A stretch of 5,891 nucleotides of DNA. Origin: Planctomycetaceae bacterium TMED10. Lineage in GTDB: Bacteria > Planctomycetota > Planctomycetia > Pirellulales > UBA7805. The position numbers were made by a program, and so were the translations under genes. Of the stretch, positions 5,707-5,891 are shown in pieces; position 1 is the first letter of the stretch, and the number at the start of each line of letters is the position of its first letter. The stretch covers positions 108,579 through 114,469 of the forward strand of contig NHBP01000019.1 in NCBI GenBank assembly GCA_002168195.1, given 5' to 3'. Below the pieces are notes generated by a model. It saw nothing but the letters and a program-made list of their open reading frames with translations. It had not been told where the DNA came from and made no database searches.

Positions 5707-5891
5707 ATGGATATCGCCATGTTTTTCTCGGCTCGCAAACTTTTTTGTCTTTACGTCTTTTGTTACATCTTTTGTTGCATCGGTTGCTTCTCTTTCGCAG
5801 CCGAGGAAACAGACCACTGGAAGGTCGCCGACGGGCCTCTCTCGACCCGCTGGACAAAAAGCGTAACACCCGGCAATGCGTGGCCTGACTA
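5707..5891 (+). CDS. Exported protein, probable glycoside hydrolase family 2-like (beta-galactosidase type), N-terminal fragment
   Basis: Only the first 61 codons (plus 2 bases) are present; the gene runs off the right edge. The N-terminus is a Sec-type signal peptide, with positive residues at 10-11 (ARK), a hydrophobic, Cys-rich core at about 12-30 and likely cleavage near SFA-AEE (29-34). No convincing lipobox is seen, although CIGC (24-27) is loosely similar. The mature start, DHWKVADGPLSTRWTKSV followed by TPGNAWPDY, resembles the opening of planctomycete GH2-like proteins (typically a W, then GPL.TRW...V.P.NA.P.YPRP). GH2 enzymes cleave beta-galactosides, beta-glucuronides or beta-mannosides; the substrate cannot be told from this fragment, and the catalytic part is outside the window. 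It has its own promoter and ribosome binding site and is divergent from the ThuA-like gene. The signal peptide is clear; the family assignment rests on about 25 residues. Confidence 0.65.
   Translation, partial: MDIAMFFSARKLFCLYVFCYIFCCIGCFSFAAEETDHWKVADGPLSTRWTKSVTPGNAWPD
5756..5779. repeat. 12-bp tandem repeat within the signal-peptide codons
   Basis: TCTTTTGTTACA (5756-5767) is followed directly by TCTTTTGTTGCA (5768-5779), differing at one base. Its 12-bp unit keeps the reading frame and encodes FCYI-FCCI in the hydrophobic core of the GH2-like protein's signal peptide. It looks like a small in-frame slippage duplication that lengthened the core. Confidence 0.6.

Noticed and set aside
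5603..5869. Minus-strand open frame of 88 codons across the divergent intergenic region
   Set aside because: It overlaps the plus-strand promoter and signal-peptide codons on the opposite strand, and its translation is rich in Arg/Lys without recognisable motifs.
5685..5888. Plus-strand open frame of 67 codons overlapping the GH2-like start
   Set aside because: It is offset from the frame at 5707, which has the ribosome binding site, a signal peptide and a GH2-like mature start. This frame gives an Arg/Leu-rich, feature-poor translation.

Overview
The window looks like chromosomal DNA from a planctomycete, most likely a Pirellulales-type marine or freshwater relative (Rhodopirellula/Blastopirellula-like). 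The clearest reason is an adjacent pair that is characteristic of Planctomycetes and their close PVC relatives: a large exported PSCyt1/PSCyt2/PSD1 protein (DUF1549/DUF1553) followed by a Tat-exported DUF1501 protein. G+C is moderate, and several genes lack a clear Shine-Dalgarno site. I see no transposase, phage gene, tRNA, rRNA or CRISPR array.

Layout. Positions 1-1274 (minus) hold a DUF1501 gene that is open to the left edge, with its C-terminus missing. Six bases upstream of its start ends the PSCyt1/PSCyt2/PSD1 gene (1281-4241, minus), so the two almost certainly form one transcript. Positions 4242-4500 are non-coding. They carry a good extended -10 promoter pointing into the operon, a leader of about 130 nt with a GNRA-loop hairpin, a perfect 12-bp tandem duplication, and a stem-loop just past the next gene. 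Positions 4501-5538 (minus) encode a complete secreted ThuA-like protein with a strong ribosome binding site. Positions 5539-5706 are a divergent intergenic region with a palindromic element and a plus-strand promoter. From 5707 to the right edge (plus) is the start of an exported protein whose first mature residues resemble the N-terminus of planctomycete glycoside hydrolase family 2-like proteins.

Working together (inference). All four proteins carry export signals, Sec for three and Tat for DUF1501, so the locus is directed at the periplasm or cell surface. The PSCyt protein has two CxxCH haem-attachment motifs and a discoidin-like carbohydrate-binding module. A ThuA-like protein and a GH2-like enzyme next door fit a polysaccharide or glycoside utilisation setting, but the biochemical role of the PSCyt/DUF1501 pair is not established and nothing here proves it. 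The most interesting details are the apparently circularly permuted discoidin insert, the altered elbow motif of the ThuA-like protein, and the repeat that overlaps the hairpin downstream of the ThuA-like gene.
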